Assembly: GCA_019056805.1 (NCBI GenBank)
Contig: DXJG01000003.1
Span: 1-59,711, forward strand
Origin: Candidatus Baldrarchaeota archaeon
GTDB lineage: Archaea > Asgardarchaeota > Baldrarchaeia > Baldrarchaeales > DXJG01
Reading direction: 5' to 3'
DNA: 59,711 nucleotides
Shown here: piece by piece, positions 18,241 through 27,417 of the stretch
Position numbering within the stretch: the stretch's first letter is position 1
How the letters are laid out: each line of letters begins with the position of its first letter
Made by a program: the position numbers and the translations under genes
Notes under the pieces: model-generated
Told to the model about the DNA's origin: nothing
Seen by the model: only the letters and a program-made list of their open reading frames with translations
Database searches by the model: none

Positions 18241-18804
18241 ATGACCAGAGTCCCATATATCAAATCAGAAGTTGAAATACCAGAAAATGTTGAAATAACT
18301 GTAGAGGGAAAAAAGGTAATTGTAAAAGGTCCCAAAGGAACACTTTCAAGGTCATTTAACGCACCAGTGAACATTACCCTAGACGGGAATATTATTAGAG
18401 TGGAAGCGATCTTTCCTAGGAAAAAGGAAAAAGCAATGGTCGGAACGGTCGCATCTCATATTAGGAATATGATAATTGGAGTTACCAAAGGATTTGTATA
18501 CAAACTTAAAATTGTTTATGCTCACTTTCCAATAAATGTTAAAGTTGAAGGAAAAAAAGTACTTATTGAAAATTTCCTCGGAGAAAGATCCCCCCGTGTA
18601 GCTGAAATTGTGGGAGATGACGTAAAAGTAAGAGTAGAAGGCGATGATGTGATCGTTGAAGGTATAAATATAGAAAACGTGGGTCAAACAGCAGCAAACA
18701 TACAACTAGCGACAAAAATAAAGCATAAAGACCCCAGGGTCTTTCAAGACGGTATATATGTTTACGAAAAACACATTGGCGATATTGTCAAACGCGTAGC
18801 CTAG
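18241..18804 (+). CDS. rpl6: 50S ribosomal protein L6 (uL6)
   Basis: Protein of 187 residues, two repeated L6 domains (VTVEGKKVIVKGPKGTLSR-like strands early, and KVLIENFLGERSPRVAEI later). L6 lies near the GTPase centre. I use ATG 18241, preceded by GGTG; an in-frame TTG at 18229 would add four residues. Confidence 0.96.
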   Translation: MTRVPYIKSEVEIPENVEITVEGKKVIVKGPKGTLSRSFNAPVNITLDGNIIRVEAIFPRKKEKAMVGTVASHIRNMIIGVTKGFVYKLKIVYAHFPINVKVEGKKVLIENFLGERSPRVAEIVGDDVKVRVEGDDVIVEGINIENVGQTAANIQLATKIKHKDPRVFQDGIYVYEKHIGDIVKRVA

Positions 18805-18817
18805 GAGGCTTAGAATA

Positions 18818-19240
18818 ATGATTAAAGAAAAGTTACTTGAACTAAAAAAGTTACTAAAAAGTAAAAAACCAGATTTCATCAGGTATGAAAGTTGGAGATA
18901 TAAACGTGTTAAACCAAATTGGCGCAGACCAAGAGGAATAGACAGCAAGGTACGTCAGAAGAAAAAAGGATGGATTAAGATGCCAAATGTTGGCTATAGA
19001 TCGCCAAAAATTGTTAGAGGAGTTCATCCGTCAGGATTTGAAGAAGTTATTGTATATCGACCCGAGGATTTAGAAAAATTAGATCCTACTAAACATGCCG
19101 TAAGAATTGCTCATACTGTTGGAACTAAAAAGAAACTTGCTATTCTAGAGAAAGCTGAAGAACTGGAACTAATTGTACTAAACCCTACCAAGGAGGTTCA
19201 CAGAGGTGAAATTGAGGAGTCAGAGGAGATTAGCATCTGA
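18818..19240 (+). CDS. rpl32e: 50S ribosomal protein L32e (eL32)
   Basis: Protein of 140 residues with the L32e core (FIRYESWRYKRVKPNWRRP, GYRSPKIVRGVHPSGFEEV, RIAHTVGTKKKLAILEKAEE). GGAGG precedes the ATG. The 3' end overlaps L19e by 35 bases, a long coupling overlap. Confidence 0.96.
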   Translation: MIKEKLLELKKLLKSKKPDFIRYESWRYKRVKPNWRRPRGIDSKVRQKKKGWIKMPNVGYRSPKIVRGVHPSGFEEVIVYRPEDLEKLDPTKHAVRIAHTVGTKKKLAILEKAEELELIVLNPTKEVHRGEIEESEEISI

Positions 19241-19667
19241 AATACTTAAAGTAGGTATTCATAGAGTTTGGATAGATCCCGAGTATGCTGACGAAGTTAG
19301 TATGGCTGTTAGACGTGAGGATATTAGACGTTTAATTAAAGATGGTATAATTCGTGCTCTACCTGAGAAGGGCATATCAACAAGTAGAACTAAAAAACTT
19401 CACGAACAAAAAAAGAAAGGCAGAAGAAGAGGACATGGAAGTAGAAAAGGAAGAAAAACAGCTAGAATGCCCAGAAAAGAAAGCTGGATGAATAGAATAA
19501 GAGCCATAAGAAGAAAACTTAGAGAACTACGTGATAAGAGAATTATAACCAGAAGAGTTTATAGAATGTTATATATGAAAGCAAAAGGAGGAACATTTGG
19601 AAGTATTCGTCATTTATTACATTATATAGAGGAACATAACCTAGCAAGAAAAGCAATACTAGAATAG
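19206..19667 (+). CDS. rpl19e: 50S ribosomal protein L19e (eL19)
   Basis: Protein of 153 residues. N-terminal [15 protein letters not shown] and the basic stretch [19 protein letters not shown] identify L19e. GTG start at 19206 inside the L32e tail with GGAGG upstream. Takes part in an intersubunit bridge. Confidence 0.97.
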   Translation: MKLRSQRRLASEILKVGIHRVWIDPEYADEVSMAVRREDIRRLIKDGIIRALPEKGISTSRTKKLHEQKKKGRRRGHGSRKGRKTARMPRKESWMNRIRAIRRKLRELRDKRIITRRVYRMLYMKAKGGTFGSIRHLLHYIEEHNLARKAILE

Positions 19668-19678
19668 GAGGTTTAAAA

Positions 19679-20278
19679 GTGGCAAAAGGCCCAAGGTACA
19701 GAGTACCCTTTAGGAGACGCAGAGAAGGAAAAACTGATTACTACCTGAGGAGAAAATTAGTAATATCCGGCTTACCCAGATTAGTCGCCAGAAAAACTCT
19801 AAAACATATGATTACACAAATAATAGTCGCCCGCCCAGAGGGCGATAGAACCCTAATCTCTGCTCATAGCAAAGAACTCGTACAAAAATATGGTTGGCTT
19901 GGAGGAACTGGAAACATACCAGCAGCATACTTAACTGGATTATTGATAGGTTATAAAGCGTTAAAAGCTAATATCGAAAAAGCAATTCTCGATATAGGAC
20001 TTCACAGACCAACTAAAGGAAATAGAGTATTCGCAGTTCTTAAAGGCGCTGTAGATGCCGGACTAGAAATTCCGCACAGCGAAGAAATATTACCAGACGA
20101 GTCTAGGATAAAAGGAGAACATATCGCTAAATATGCTGAACTATTAGAAAAAACAGATCCAGAACGATACCAAAGACAATTTTCACAATATCTCAAAAAG
20201 AACTTAGATCCTAAAAATCTTCCAAAACATTTCGAAGAGGTAAAAAACAAAATAATTTCGAGTTTTGAGGAGGCTTAA
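19679..20278 (+). CDS. rpl18: 50S ribosomal protein L18 (uL18)
   Basis: Protein of 199 residues, archaeal/eukaryal length, with N-terminal [19 protein letters not shown] and the 5S-binding core. GTG start at 19679 preceded by AGGAGG. Works with L5 on 5S rRNA. Confidence 0.97.
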   Translation: MAKGPRYRVPFRRRREGKTDYYLRRKLVISGLPRLVARKTLKHMITQIIVARPEGDRTLISAHSKELVQKYGWLGGTGNIPAAYLTGLLIGYKALKANIEKAILDIGLHRPTKGNRVFAVLKGAVDAGLEIPHSEEILPDESRIKGEHIAKYAELLEKTDPERYQRQFSQYLKKNLDPKNLPKHFEEVKNKIISSFEEA

Positions 20279-20280
20279 CC

Positions 20281-20916
20281 ATGCAAAGTAAATCTATAGA
20301 CACCGGAGAATGGAAACCCAGAACTGAAACAGGCCGTTTAGTAAGAGAAGGACAAATAACATCAATTGATGAAATATTTCGTGCAGCTCTGCCTATTAGG
20401 GAACCTGAAATAGTTGATATTCTACTTCCCAATCTTGAAGAGGAAGTAGTTGATATAAACCTGGTTCAACGTCAAACCGATGCGGGTGAGAAATCTAGAT
20501 TTAGAGCAACAGTTGTTGTTGGTAATAGAGATGGATATGTAGGTGTAGGAGAAGGTAAAGCACAAGAAATCGGCCAAGCAATAAGAAAAGCCATAGTTGA
20601 CGCTAAATTAAATGTAGTTCCTGTTAGAAGAGGCTGTGGAAGCTGGGAATGTAGATGTCATCATTCACATTCCGTACCCTTCAAAGTTGAAGGTAAAAGT
20701 GGAAGTGTAAGGGTAATACTCATACCTGCACCAAGAGGTACTGGCCTAGTTGCGGGTGACATCGCAAAAGTTGTTTTAAGACTTGCTGGAATCCAAGATG
20801 TATGGTCTAGAACCTTTGGTGAGACAAGAACAGCATCTAACTTCGCTAAAGCCGTTTATGACGCTCTCAGAAACACATACAAGTTCATGTCCCCTAAGGA
20901 TTGGGGAAGAGTCTAA
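20281..20916 (+). CDS. rps5: 30S ribosomal protein S5 (uS5)
   Basis: Protein of 211 residues. The dsRNA-binding-like S5 N-domain ([25 protein letters not shown]) and the C-domain ([28 protein letters not shown]) are intact. GAGG precedes the ATG, overlapping the L18 stop region. S5 is involved in decoding fidelity. Confidence 0.97.
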   Translation: MQSKSIDTGEWKPRTETGRLVREGQITSIDEIFRAALPIREPEIVDILLPNLEEEVVDINLVQRQTDAGEKSRFRATVVVGNRDGYVGVGEGKAQEIGQAIRKAIVDAKLNVVPVRRGCGSWECRCHHSHSVPFKVEGKSGSVRVILIPAPRGTGLVAGDIAKVVLRLAGIQDVWSRTFGETRTASNFAKAVYDALRNTYKFMSPKDWGRV

Positions 20917-20929
20917 GGAGGACGTATCG

Positions 20930-21409
20930 ATGCAAGAGAAAAAAAGACTTGCAATAATAAGGCTGCGGGGAAGTGTTGGAATTCGCGAAGAAGTAGAGGA
21001 TACTCTGAAAATACTAAGGCTTCATAAGGTTCATCACGCTGTTATTATAGATAATAGTCCAAGCTACTTAGGTATGTTACAAAAAGTTAAAGATTACGTT
21101 ACATGGGGCGAAATCAACGCAGAAACATTAGCAGCAATGATAAAAAAACGAGGAAGACTTGTAGGAGACAAAAAACTGACCGATGAAATTGTTCAAAAAT
21201 ATACTCAATACAAAACAATTGAAGAGTTCGCTAAGGCCATCATTGAATTTAAAGCAGAGCTCAGCGACATACCAAAATTAAAACCAGTATTTCGCCTACA
21301 CCCCCCAAAGGGTGGATTAAAAAGGTCGAAAAAAAGACCCTATTCCGACGAAGGAGAACTTGGTTATCGAGGCGAGACAATAAACGATTTACTTAAGAAG
21401 ATGATTTAA
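20930..21409 (+). CDS. rpl30: 50S ribosomal protein L30 (uL30)
   Basis: Protein of 159 residues, the long archaeal L30 form: N-terminal LAIIRLRGSVGIREEVEDTL core and C-terminal extension (FRLHPPKGGLKRSKKRPY). ATG 20930 follows AAGGAGG; the longer open frame from 20783 runs over the S5 gene and is not used. Confidence 0.95.
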   Translation: MQEKKRLAIIRLRGSVGIREEVEDTLKILRLHKVHHAVIIDNSPSYLGMLQKVKDYVTWGEINAETLAAMIKKRGRLVGDKKLTDEIVQKYTQYKTIEEFAKAIIEFKAELSDIPKLKPVFRLHPPKGGLKRSKKRPYSDEGELGYRGETINDLLKKMI

Positions 21410-21424
21410 CAGGAGGATATCTAA

Positions 21425-21874
21425 ATGGTGGTAAGAAGAAGAAAAAAGATTAGAAAATTCCGTGGATCAAGAACTCAAGGATATGGTAGAGTAGGACAAC
21501 ATCGTAAAGGAGGATCCAGAGGAGGCAAAGGGAGAGCAGCTGGACGCAAACATGGACACATGTGGTCCTATATAGTTAAGTACGAACCTGACCGCTTTGG
21601 AAAACACGGGTTCCACCGTCCGCAAAGCCTAGTTAAAGAACCCCGAACTATAAATATAGGAGAACTAGAGGAAAATATCGATTTTCTACTTGAAAACAAA
21701 ATAGCTAAATATGAAAATGAACACATCGTCGTTGACGTGACAAAACTAGGTTTAGATAAGGTTCTTGGAAAAGGAAAAATAACTAAACCTCTCATTGTAA
21801 AAGCAAAATCATTTACCGCATCAGCCATAAAGAAATTGGAAGAAGCCGGAGGGAAAGCAATAATTATCCATTAA
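21425..21874 (+). CDS. rpl15: 50S ribosomal protein L15 (uL15)
   Basis: Protein of 149 residues with glycine/arginine-rich N-terminus (RKFRGSRTQGYGRVGQHRKG) and the C-terminal L18e/L15 fold (LGKGKITKPLIVKAKSFTASA). AGGAGG precedes the ATG. Last ribosomal gene before secY, the conserved order. Confidence 0.97.
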   Translation: MVVRRRKKIRKFRGSRTQGYGRVGQHRKGGSRGGKGRAAGRKHGHMWSYIVKYEPDRFGKHGFHRPQSLVKEPRTINIGELEENIDFLLENKIAKYENEHIVVDVTKLGLDKVLGKGKITKPLIVKAKSFTASAIKKLEEAGGKAIIIH

Positions 21875-21957
21875 ATTTTAATCTTATGCCAATTATTATA
21901 CTCAAAATATTATAAACTTCAAGTCAAAATATATATGCTGATAAAGAGGGTTCCGCG

Positions 21958-23421
21958 ATGAGCAGGTTTTTAAACTTCCTTGCACCTTTCATACGATTCA
22001 CTCCAGAAGTAAAGACACCAGACCGAGATGTAACATTTAGAGAAAAACTCTTCTGGACAGGTCTTGTACTAATTATATACTTAATTATGAGTAATATACC
22101 GCTTTACGGAATAGAAAAAGGTGCAGGATACGATTATCTCTTTTGGATGCGTGTCATATTAGCTTCTAAACGTGGAACCTTAACCGAACTTGGTATAGGA
22201 CCTATAGTTACCGCTGGCTTAATAATGCAACTTCTAGCTGGATCAAAAATAATAGACATAGATTTCTCAAACCCCGAAGATAGAGCACTTTTCACAGGAG
22301 CTCAAAAAGTACTAGCCCTTATCATAACGTTCTTTCAAGCGTTTGCATATCTCTACGCTAAAGCTTTTGGCCCCCTGCCCTTCGAAAATTCAGTAGCAGT
22401 ATTCTTACAACTTGTAGCTGCAGGAGTACTAATAATTCTTCTAGATGAGACACTTCAGAAAGGTTGGGGACTTGGAAGTGGAGTAAGTCTATTCATAGCA
22501 ACAAATACAGCTGAACTAATACTCTGGGGCGCATTTGCTCCCCTCCCAACGGGGGATGAAGGAGATGGACTTTACAGAGGCGCCGTTCTAGCCTTTGTCC
22601 AACTCATGATGGAAGCTGCTGGCACAGGTAAATGGCGTGAAAACCTTATCCACGCATTTAACCGCCCTGGCAACTTACCAGATATGAGTGGAGTCCTAGC
22701 TACAGTCGCAGTTTTTCTGATCGTTATATACCTTGAAGCATGTAGAGTCGAAATACCAGTTTCGTACGCAAGATTTAGAGGATACAAAGGCAAATACCCA
22801 ATAAAACTTCTATACGTCTCAAACATTCCTGTAATTTTAGTGCAAGCACTTTATGCAAATTTCCTATTCTTCGGACAATTATTCTGGTCACGATGGAAAG
22901 ACACAAATAACATTTTCCTATCCCTATTCGTAAAAGCTCTTGGACAATTTGAATACTCCGAAGAAGGAGGATATCTAGAACCGATAGGCGGACTAGTCTA
23001 CTATTTAACTCCTCCAAGAAGTTTGGAAACAATAGCAACAGAACCACTAAGAGCAATCATATATCTATTAATATTTGTAGCGCTTTGTGCTATGTTTAGC
23101 AGTGTTTGGATAGAGGTTTCGGGTATTGGACCCAGAGACATTGCCTATCAATTACTTCAAGCCGGAATGCAAGTTCCCGGTTTCAGAAGGTCGCCAAAGA
23201 TAATAGAAAGAATTTTAGAAAGATATATTCCAACAGTCACCGTACTAGGCGGCATTATTGTAGGATTAATAGCTGCAATTGCAGATTTTCTAGGAGCTCT
23301 AGGAACTGGAGTCGGAGTTCTTTTAACCGTTGGAATCATATATCAATACTATCAGATAATTGCCCAAGAACAACTTGCTGAAATCCACCCAGCCCTAAGA
23401 GGACTATTAGGAATGGAATGA
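21958..23421 (+). CDS. secY: Preprotein translocase subunit SecY (Sec61-alpha)
   Basis: Protein of 487 residues with ten hydrophobic segments, beginning with a cytosolic plug-proximal region and TM1 near residues 35-52. Signatures LGIGPIVTAGLIMQLLAGSKII (TM2-3, broken here for length) and FSSVWIEVSGIGPRDIAYQL (TM8-9 loop) are present. Forms the protein-conducting channel with SecE and Sec61-beta, neither of which is in the window. Its 83-bp upstream gap contains A/T-rich DNA that may hold an internal promoter. Confidence 0.97.
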   Translation: MSRFLNFLAPFIRFTPEVKTPDRDVTFREKLFWTGLVLIIYLIMSNIPLYGIEKGAGYDYLFWMRVILASKRGTLTELGIGPIVTAGLIMQLLAGSKIIDIDFSNPEDRALFTGAQKVLALIITFFQAFAYLYAKAFGPLPFENSVAVFLQLVAAGVLIILLDETLQKGWGLGSGVSLFIATNTAELILWGAFAPLPTGDEGDGLYRGAVLAFVQLMMEAAGTGKWRENLIHAFNRPGNLPDMSGVLATVAVFLIVIYLEACRVEIPVSYARFRGYKGKYPIKLLYVSNIPVILVQALYANFLFFGQLFWSRWKDTNNIFLSLFVKALGQFEYSEEGGYLEPIGGLVYYLTPPRSLETIATEPLRAIIYLLIFVALCAMFSSVWIEVSGIGPRDIAYQLLQAGMQVPGFRRSPKIIERILERYIPTVTVLGGIIVGLIAAIADFLGALGTGVGVLLTVGIIYQYYQIIAQEQLAEIHPALRGLLGME

Positions 23422-23430
23422 GGGAGAAAC

Positions 23431-23928
23431 ATGATTAGCATATGGGAAAAATTAGTAACATTCATAAGTAACTTACTTGAGCCTTATAGATATCCTCCAA
23501 ACTCCGCCATTTTCATACTAATACTCACCATTGCGTTATCAGTCACCATCTCAACAATAAATAGAATGATCCTTGACATAGAAAAACTAAGACGATACGA
23601 AGAAAAAATACGCAAATGGCGACAAATGTACTTCAAGGCAAAAAGAACCGGAGACAAAAAACTACTTGTAAAGGTTGAAAGACAAAGCAAATACATACAG
23701 AGATTACAATCTGAAGTAGCCTCGGAAAGATTTAAACCCATGTTTATATACCTCGTACCCTTTATGCTATTATTCTGGATACTTAACAGCGTATATAAGG
23801 GGATAACGGTTGTAATATTACCATTCGAATTACCACGGCTTGGAAGCCAACTAACCTTCTTTTGGTGGTATCTTCTTTGCAACTTTGCTGTTGGAGGACC
23901 AATTCAAAAAATATTTAGGATAACGTGA
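23431..23928 (+). CDS. EMC3/TMCO1-like membrane insertase (DUF106)
   Basis: Protein of 165 residues: one TM near residues 25-45, a basic coiled-coil arm (KLRRYEEKIRKWRQMYFKAK), then two TM segments near residues 106-126 and 140-160. This is the Oxa1-superfamily layout of archaeal DUF106 proteins, homologues of EMC3 and TMCO1. It should help insert membrane proteins next to SecY. Placed 9 bp after secY, the conserved archaeal position. Confidence 0.9.
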   Translation: MISIWEKLVTFISNLLEPYRYPPNSAIFILILTIALSVTISTINRMILDIEKLRRYEEKIRKWRQMYFKAKRTGDKKLLVKVERQSKYIQRLQSEVASERFKPMFIYLVPFMLLFWILNSVYKGITVVILPFELPRLGSQLTFFWWYLLCNFAVGGPIQKIFRIT

Positions 23929-23998
23929 AGTAGTGCTATCAGCAAAAACTTAATAAAGTTTCATTTGTTGCTAATATGTCGTTCAGGGAGGTATAAAA

Positions 23999-24271
23999 AT
24001 GCCAGAACCACGCTACCGGTCAAGGTCTTTAAGAAGACGATACGTACACACACCTGGAGGAAAAACCGTCATCCATTACAGGAGAAAAAAACCTGACGTT
24101 GCAAAATGCGCATTATGTGGTCAACCTCTCAGAGGAATTCCCAGACTAAGGCCAGGAGAATTCAGAAAGTTGACAAAAAGTCAACGAAGACCAGAGAGAC
24201 CTTTCGGTGGATATCTATGCCACAAATGCTTAGCAATGGAAATCAAGAAAGCTGTTAGAGGTATAGCTTAA
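23999..24271 (+). CDS. rpl34e: 50S ribosomal protein L34e (eL34)
   Basis: Protein of 90 residues with N-terminal RYRSRSLRRRYVHTPGGKTV and two zinc-binding CxxC pairs (CALCGQPLRG and CHKC). GGGAGG precedes the ATG. Directly upstream of cmk (2 bp), as in many archaea. Confidence 0.97.
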   Translation: MPEPRYRSRSLRRRYVHTPGGKTVIHYRRKKPDVAKCALCGQPLRGIPRLRPGEFRKLTKSQRRPERPFGGYLCHKCLAMEIKKAVRGIA

Positions 24272-24273
24272 CA

Positions 24274-24825
24274 ATGAACCTTACTATCGCCATTAGTGGT
24301 CCTGCAGGTAGTGGAAAAACAACTTATGCCAAAAGACTGGCAAAAGAGCTAGGATTACGATACGTTTCAGCAGGACAATTATTTAGAAAAATGGCAAAAG
24401 AAAGAAAACTATCCCTTGTAGAATTTGGTAAAATAGCAGAGAAAAATTTTGACATAGACAAAGAAATAGACAGAAGAACCTTAGAAGAAGCAAAAAAAGG
24501 CAATGTAGTGTTAGATGGAAGGTTAACTGCTTGGGTAACAAGAGACATCGCAGATCTCAAAATACTTCTTACAGCCCCTCTTGAAATAAGAGTAAAACGA
24601 ATAGCAAAAAGAGACAATAAAGATTACGATGAAGTTTTCAGAGAAACAGTTGAAAGAGAAAAAAGCGAATTAAAAAGATATCAAACTATATATGGAGCAA
24701 ATCCTTACGATATCTCCCTATATGATGTCATTTTAAATACAAGCAAATTCACTATAGAGGCAGCAGTAAGAATTTTAAAGAAAATAGTGGAGGAATATGT
24801 TGCCTCCCGCACCTCAATAGGATGA
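24274..24825 (+). CDS. cmk: Cytidylate kinase, archaeal type
   Basis: Protein of 183 residues. Walker A ISGPAGSGKTTYAKRLA at the N-terminus, then YVSAGQLFR, the DGRLTAW nucleotide-monophosphate motif and a lid region with KRIAKRDNKD. It phosphorylates CMP/dCMP. Embedded between L34e and L14e in the usual archaeal cluster. Confidence 0.95.
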   Translation: MNLTIAISGPAGSGKTTYAKRLAKELGLRYVSAGQLFRKMAKERKLSLVEFGKIAEKNFDIDKEIDRRTLEEAKKGNVVLDGRLTAWVTRDIADLKILLTAPLEIRVKRIAKRDNKDYDEVFRETVEREKSELKRYQTIYGANPYDISLYDVILNTSKFTIEAAVRILKKIVEEYVASRTSIG

Positions 24826-24876
24826 ATCTAACTGGGGCGACCCGGTAGATAACTGAGAGTGTAGGAGGTGAAATAA

Positions 24877-25167
24877 TTGAGCGCAATAGAAGTAGGTAGA
24901 ATATGTGTTAAAACTAGTGGAAGAGAAGCAGGAAGAAAGTGCGTTATTGTTGAAATAATAGATAAGAACTTTGTTTTAATAACAGGTCCCAAGGATGTGA
25001 CTGGTGTTAGAAGAAGACGATGTAACATAAAACACTTAGAACCGACGCCAGATAAAATAGAAATAAGTAGAGGAGCAAGTGACGAAGAAGTGAAAAAGGC
25101 TCTTGAAGAAGCTGGAAAACTGGAAGAACTGAAAGAAAAGGTTAAAATAACTCCAAAAATCATCTAA
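24877..25167 (+). CDS. rpl14e: 50S ribosomal protein L14e (eL14)
   Basis: Protein of 96 residues, a KOW-type SH3 barrel ([20 protein letters not shown] ... [19 protein letters not shown]). TTG start at 24877 with AGGAGGTG at 24862-24869. Followed by cbf5 after 50 bp. Confidence 0.96.
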   Translation: MSAIEVGRICVKTSGREAGRKCVIVEIIDKNFVLITGPKDVTGVRRRRCNIKHLEPTPDKIEISRGASDEEVKKALEEAGKLEELKEKVKITPKII

Positions 25168-25217
25168 CACCATTTCCTAATATTTTAGTAACTAGATATG
25201 TTTGTTATAGTATTAGG

Positions 25218-26240
25218 GTGAAGTATTTGTATGAAAGAAAGTTGCCATCAGACATTAAAAGAGAGATTCTAGTAAAAAGTGAAGCAGAAACTGACCCTGC
25301 TTATGGTTGTCCACCATATGAAAGACCTATTGAGGAACATCTAAGAAAGGGTGTAATAAATTTAGACAAACCAGCTGGTCCTACTAGTCATGAAGTCGTT
25401 GCTTGGGTAAAGAAAATCTTAAATTTAAAAAAGGCTGGACATGGAGGAACTTTAGACCCAAACGTTACAGGTATACTTCCGGTTGCACTAGAAGATGCCA
25501 CAAAAATTGTTCAATCCTTACTTCCAGCTGGTAAAGAATATGTAACAATTATTCAACTCCATGGGGATGTACCGAGAGAGAAAATTGAAAAAGTCATTAA
25601 AGAATTTGAAGGGCCAATATATCAACGTCCTCCAGTACGCTCATCAGTCAAAAGACGACTAAGAATAAGAAAAATCTACTATATAGATATTCTTGAGATA
25701 GAAAATCGCAATATATTATTAAGGATTGGATGTCAAGCTGGAACTTACATAAGAAAAATTGCCCATGATATAGGAGAAGCATTAGGTGTCGGAGCACACA
25801 TGAGAGAACTTAGAAGAACACGTACAGGACCCTTTAAAGAAGATGAAACCCTAGTAACTCTTCACGATGTAGTTGATGCTTACTATTTTTGGAAGGAAGA
25901 TGGAGAAGAAGAATTTCTACGAAAAGTCATACAACCAATGGAAAAGGGTTTAGAACACCTACCTCACATTTGGATTAGAGATTCTGCTGTAGATGCAATA
26001 TGCCATGGGGCAAACTTAGCAGCTCCTGGTGTTGTAAAACTTCATGACGGTATATCACCTGGAGACTTAATAGTAATTTGTACATTAAAGGATGAGGCTG
26101 TAGCACTAGGAAAAGCTTTGGTTTCTTCTAAAGAAATGCTAGAGAAAAATCATGGTATAATCGTCGATACCGAAAGAGTATTAATGGAGAGAAATATTTA
26201 TCCTTCTTGGCATGAATTTAAGAAAGAACAAAAAACATAA
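25218..26240 (+). CDS. cbf5: tRNA/rRNA pseudouridine synthase Cbf5 (TruB family, H/ACA RNP)
   Basis: Protein of 340 residues. TruB catalytic domain with GHGGTLDPNVTGILPVAL (catalytic Asp in TLDP), followed by RPPVRSSVKRRLR and a C-terminal PUA domain (from about residue 255). Guided by H/ACA RNAs it makes rRNA pseudouridines, and unguided it modifies tRNA U55. It starts at GTG 25218. In several Thermoproteota cbf5 carries the classic archaeal pre-mRNA intron; here the frame is continuous and I see no interruption. Confidence 0.96.
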   Translation: MKYLYERKLPSDIKREILVKSEAETDPAYGCPPYERPIEEHLRKGVINLDKPAGPTSHEVVAWVKKILNLKKAGHGGTLDPNVTGILPVALEDATKIVQSLLPAGKEYVTIIQLHGDVPREKIEKVIKEFEGPIYQRPPVRSSVKRRLRIRKIYYIDILEIENRNILLRIGCQAGTYIRKIAHDIGEALGVGAHMRELRRTRTGPFKEDETLVTLHDVVDAYYFWKEDGEEEFLRKVIQPMEKGLEHLPHIWIRDSAVDAICHGANLAAPGVVKLHDGISPGDLIVICTLKDEAVALGKALVSSKEMLEKNHGIIVDTERVLMERNIYPSWHEFKKEQKT

Positions 26241-26266
26241 TAGACGCTAAAATGGAAGAATAATAT

Positions 26267-26881
26267 ATGCCGGATCACTATTTTTCAGAAACTCCTACAA
26301 CTCCATTGAAAATTCATAAAGTTAAAACTATTTTAAGAGGTATATCTTTTGAATTTTTAACAGCTCCAGGAGTTTTTTCTTATAAAAAAATAGACAAAGG
26401 TACACGTATTCTCATAGAATCAATGGTACTTCCGGAAGAGGGATGTATACTAGATTTAGGATGTGGTTACGGAGTAATAGGCATAGTTGCAGCAAAACTT
26501 AACCCAAAATTAAAAATAATTATGACTGACATAAATAAAAGAGCGATTTGGCTTGCAAAGAGAAATGTAGAATTAAATCAAGTAAAAAATGTAAAAATAT
26601 TGCAGGGGGATCTATATTCTCCTGTGATGAATCAAAAATTTGACGCCATAATAACAAACCCACCTATTCACGCAGGACTTAGAACAGTTTTTGAAATAAT
26701 TGAAAAAGCACCCAAACACCTAAATTCAAATGGTACTCTACAAATAGTTGCCAAAACTAAAATGGGAGCAAAAAGAATATCAGAAAAAATGTTACACATA
26801 TTCAAAAATGTTGAGGAAATATCCAAAAAATCTGGATACCGTGTTTTACTTTCAAGAAAAACCTTAAAAAGTAAACAATAG
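26267..26881 (+). CDS. RsmC-like SAM-dependent methyltransferase
   Basis: Protein of 204 residues with SAM motif I LDLGCGYGVIGI near residue 65 and the NPPIHAG catalytic motif near residue 129. The NPP(F/I)H form is typical of RsmC/RlmG-type rRNA guanine-N2 methyltransferases, so an rRNA or tRNA base is the probable target. It follows cbf5 after 26 bp, again grouping RNA-modification genes. Confidence 0.88.
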   Translation: MPDHYFSETPTTPLKIHKVKTILRGISFEFLTAPGVFSYKKIDKGTRILIESMVLPEEGCILDLGCGYGVIGIVAAKLNPKLKIIMTDINKRAIWLAKRNVELNQVKNVKILQGDLYSPVMNQKFDAIITNPPIHAGLRTVFEIIEKAPKHLNSNGTLQIVAKTKMGAKRISEKMLHIFKNVEEISKKSGYRVLLSRKTLKSKQ

Positions 26882-27027
26882 GTTAAAAAATATTTTTACT
26901 GTTTCCTTTGTCACCTCGCTGATCATACATGTGCATTGTCTTTAAATACACTAGTAACGTTAATAATATCTAGCAATTTTAGATAAAAATAACTAGCAGT
27001 GCCGGGGTAGCCAAGTGGACTACAGGC

Positions 27028-27044
27028 CTTATACCGGTTAGGGC
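27028..27044 (+). other. Probable non-canonical tRNA intron (17 nt) at D-arm/anticodon-arm junction
   Basis: Seventeen surplus bases between a complete D-arm and the anticodon stem of tRNA-Ser. They can pair weakly with flanking exon bases (GGCC...GGGC), but I could not draw a canonical 3-4-3 bulge-helix-bulge. Ends could shift by one or two bases because GC repeats at both borders. Non-canonical tRNA introns are known in several thermophilic archaea. Confidence 0.6.
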
Positions 27045-27056
27045 GCGGGCCTGGAG

Positions 27057-27076
27057 ATTTTACCGGGACACGGGAC
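27057..27076 (+). other. tRNA-Ser intron at 37/38 (20 nt)
   Basis: Bounded by the perfect 5-bp anticodon stem. Cutting after the second base of each 3-nt bulge (AG^A at 27055-27057 and AC^A at 27075-27077) restores the loop. The central helix between 27051-27054 and 27071-27074 has three of four pairs (one G-G mismatch), so it is a relaxed bulge-helix-bulge. Confidence 0.85.
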
Positions 27077-27417
27077 AGCCCGTGGCCCTTACGGGCCGCG
27101 TGGGTTCGAATCCCACCCCCGGCGCCATATTAGTTTAGCGTTTTTAAGCGGTTTTCCTAGGTTTTTCACTAGATAAGCCCTAGAATTAGGCTGCTTTGAA
27201 TATCTTGCTTAACTTAAGATTCAGGAAAAATAGGGTGCAGTTCTCCCCAATTTAGTTTATGATGAAACGAAAGATTTGGTAGGTTTTGATAAACTTGCTA
27301 AGAACATGAGATTTAGTAAACCTTAAATATGGTTACCCTATTGTGCACGGCACGAAGAGATTTTTTCCTGTTTTTTGATGGGAATTCTTCCCAAACATAA
27401 TTTAAGGAGATGATGGA

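Larger units (their letters stand above)
27001..27127 (+). tRNA. tRNA-Ser(GGA) with an anticodon-loop intron and a probable second intron near position 25/26
   Basis: Acceptor GCCGGGG pairs with CCCCGGC, followed by discriminator G and encoded CCA. The long variable arm GGCCC-TTAC-GGGCC marks a class II tRNA, and the anticodon loop C-T-G-G-A-G gives GGA, so serine. A 20-base intron (27057-27076) sits at 37/38, between the stem halves CGGGC (27046-27050) and GCCCG (27078-27082). The D-arm closes normally as GCC (27010-27012) with GGC (27025-27027), but about 17 further bases (about 27028-27044) come before the anticodon stem. With both removed the tRNA is 90 nt including CCA, the normal length. 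Exact ends of the second insert are uncertain by one or two bases. Confidence 0.93.
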
